Below, in pieces: positions 5,228 to 5,240 of a stretch of DNA of 5,240 nucleotides. The translations under genes were made by a program, and so were the position numbers. The stretch lies in assembly GCA_019414265.1 (NCBI GenBank), contig DXMJ01000052.1, forward strand, positions 1-5,240, given 5' to 3'. How positions within the stretch are numbered: position 1 is the first letter of the stretch; the number at the start of each line of letters is the position of its first letter. Source of the DNA: Collinsella sp. GTDB taxonomy: Bacteria > Actinomycetota > Coriobacteriia > Coriobacteriales > Coriobacteriaceae. Below the pieces are notes generated by a model. It was not told the origin of the DNA. It searched no databases and saw only the letters and a program-made list of their open reading frames with translations.

Positions 5228-5240
5228 ACGGAGCCCGCCC

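Overview
The window looks like chromosomal DNA from a GC-rich Gram-positive bacterium, most likely an actinobacterium of the class Coriobacteriia (Collinsella-like). That placement is an inference from base composition, codon use and the combination of genes, not from a database match. All four supported genes lie on the minus strand, so transcription runs from right to left. No RNA gene, CRISPR array, insertion sequence or prophage gene was found.

In transcription order, the first gene (3701-5182) encodes a 493-residue DUF1846/UPF0371 protein of unknown function. It has a TATAAT -10 box at the right edge and its own hairpin terminator at 3634-3666. Next, after a 256-base intergenic stretch, a 112-residue winged-helix DNA-binding protein (3106-3444) has a strong Shine-Dalgarno sequence and its own terminator at 3049-3081. 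Then a sigma-70-type promoter at 2986-3014 drives pyrG (CTP synthase, 1266-2927). Two bases after the pyrG stop codon, xerD begins with GTG (322-1263; tyrosine recombinase for chromosome dimer resolution). This two-gene unit ends in an unusually long hairpin at 219-290. Bases 1-218 hold no gene, but they include a near-consensus LexA (SOS) box at 24-37 and other short repeats. These probably belong to the control region of a gene just beyond the left edge.

The genes are housekeeping types: CTP supply for nucleic acid and lipid synthesis, and resolution of chromosome dimers, joined in one operon. The DUF1846 and winged-helix genes are separate transcription units with no visible functional link to them. 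I see no evidence of a new multi-gene system. The points worth a second look are regulatory: the LexA-like site, a perfect DnaA 9-mer in the pyrG leader, the long inverted repeat after xerD, and the orphan regulator. The DUF1846 protein is well conserved but functionally unassigned.
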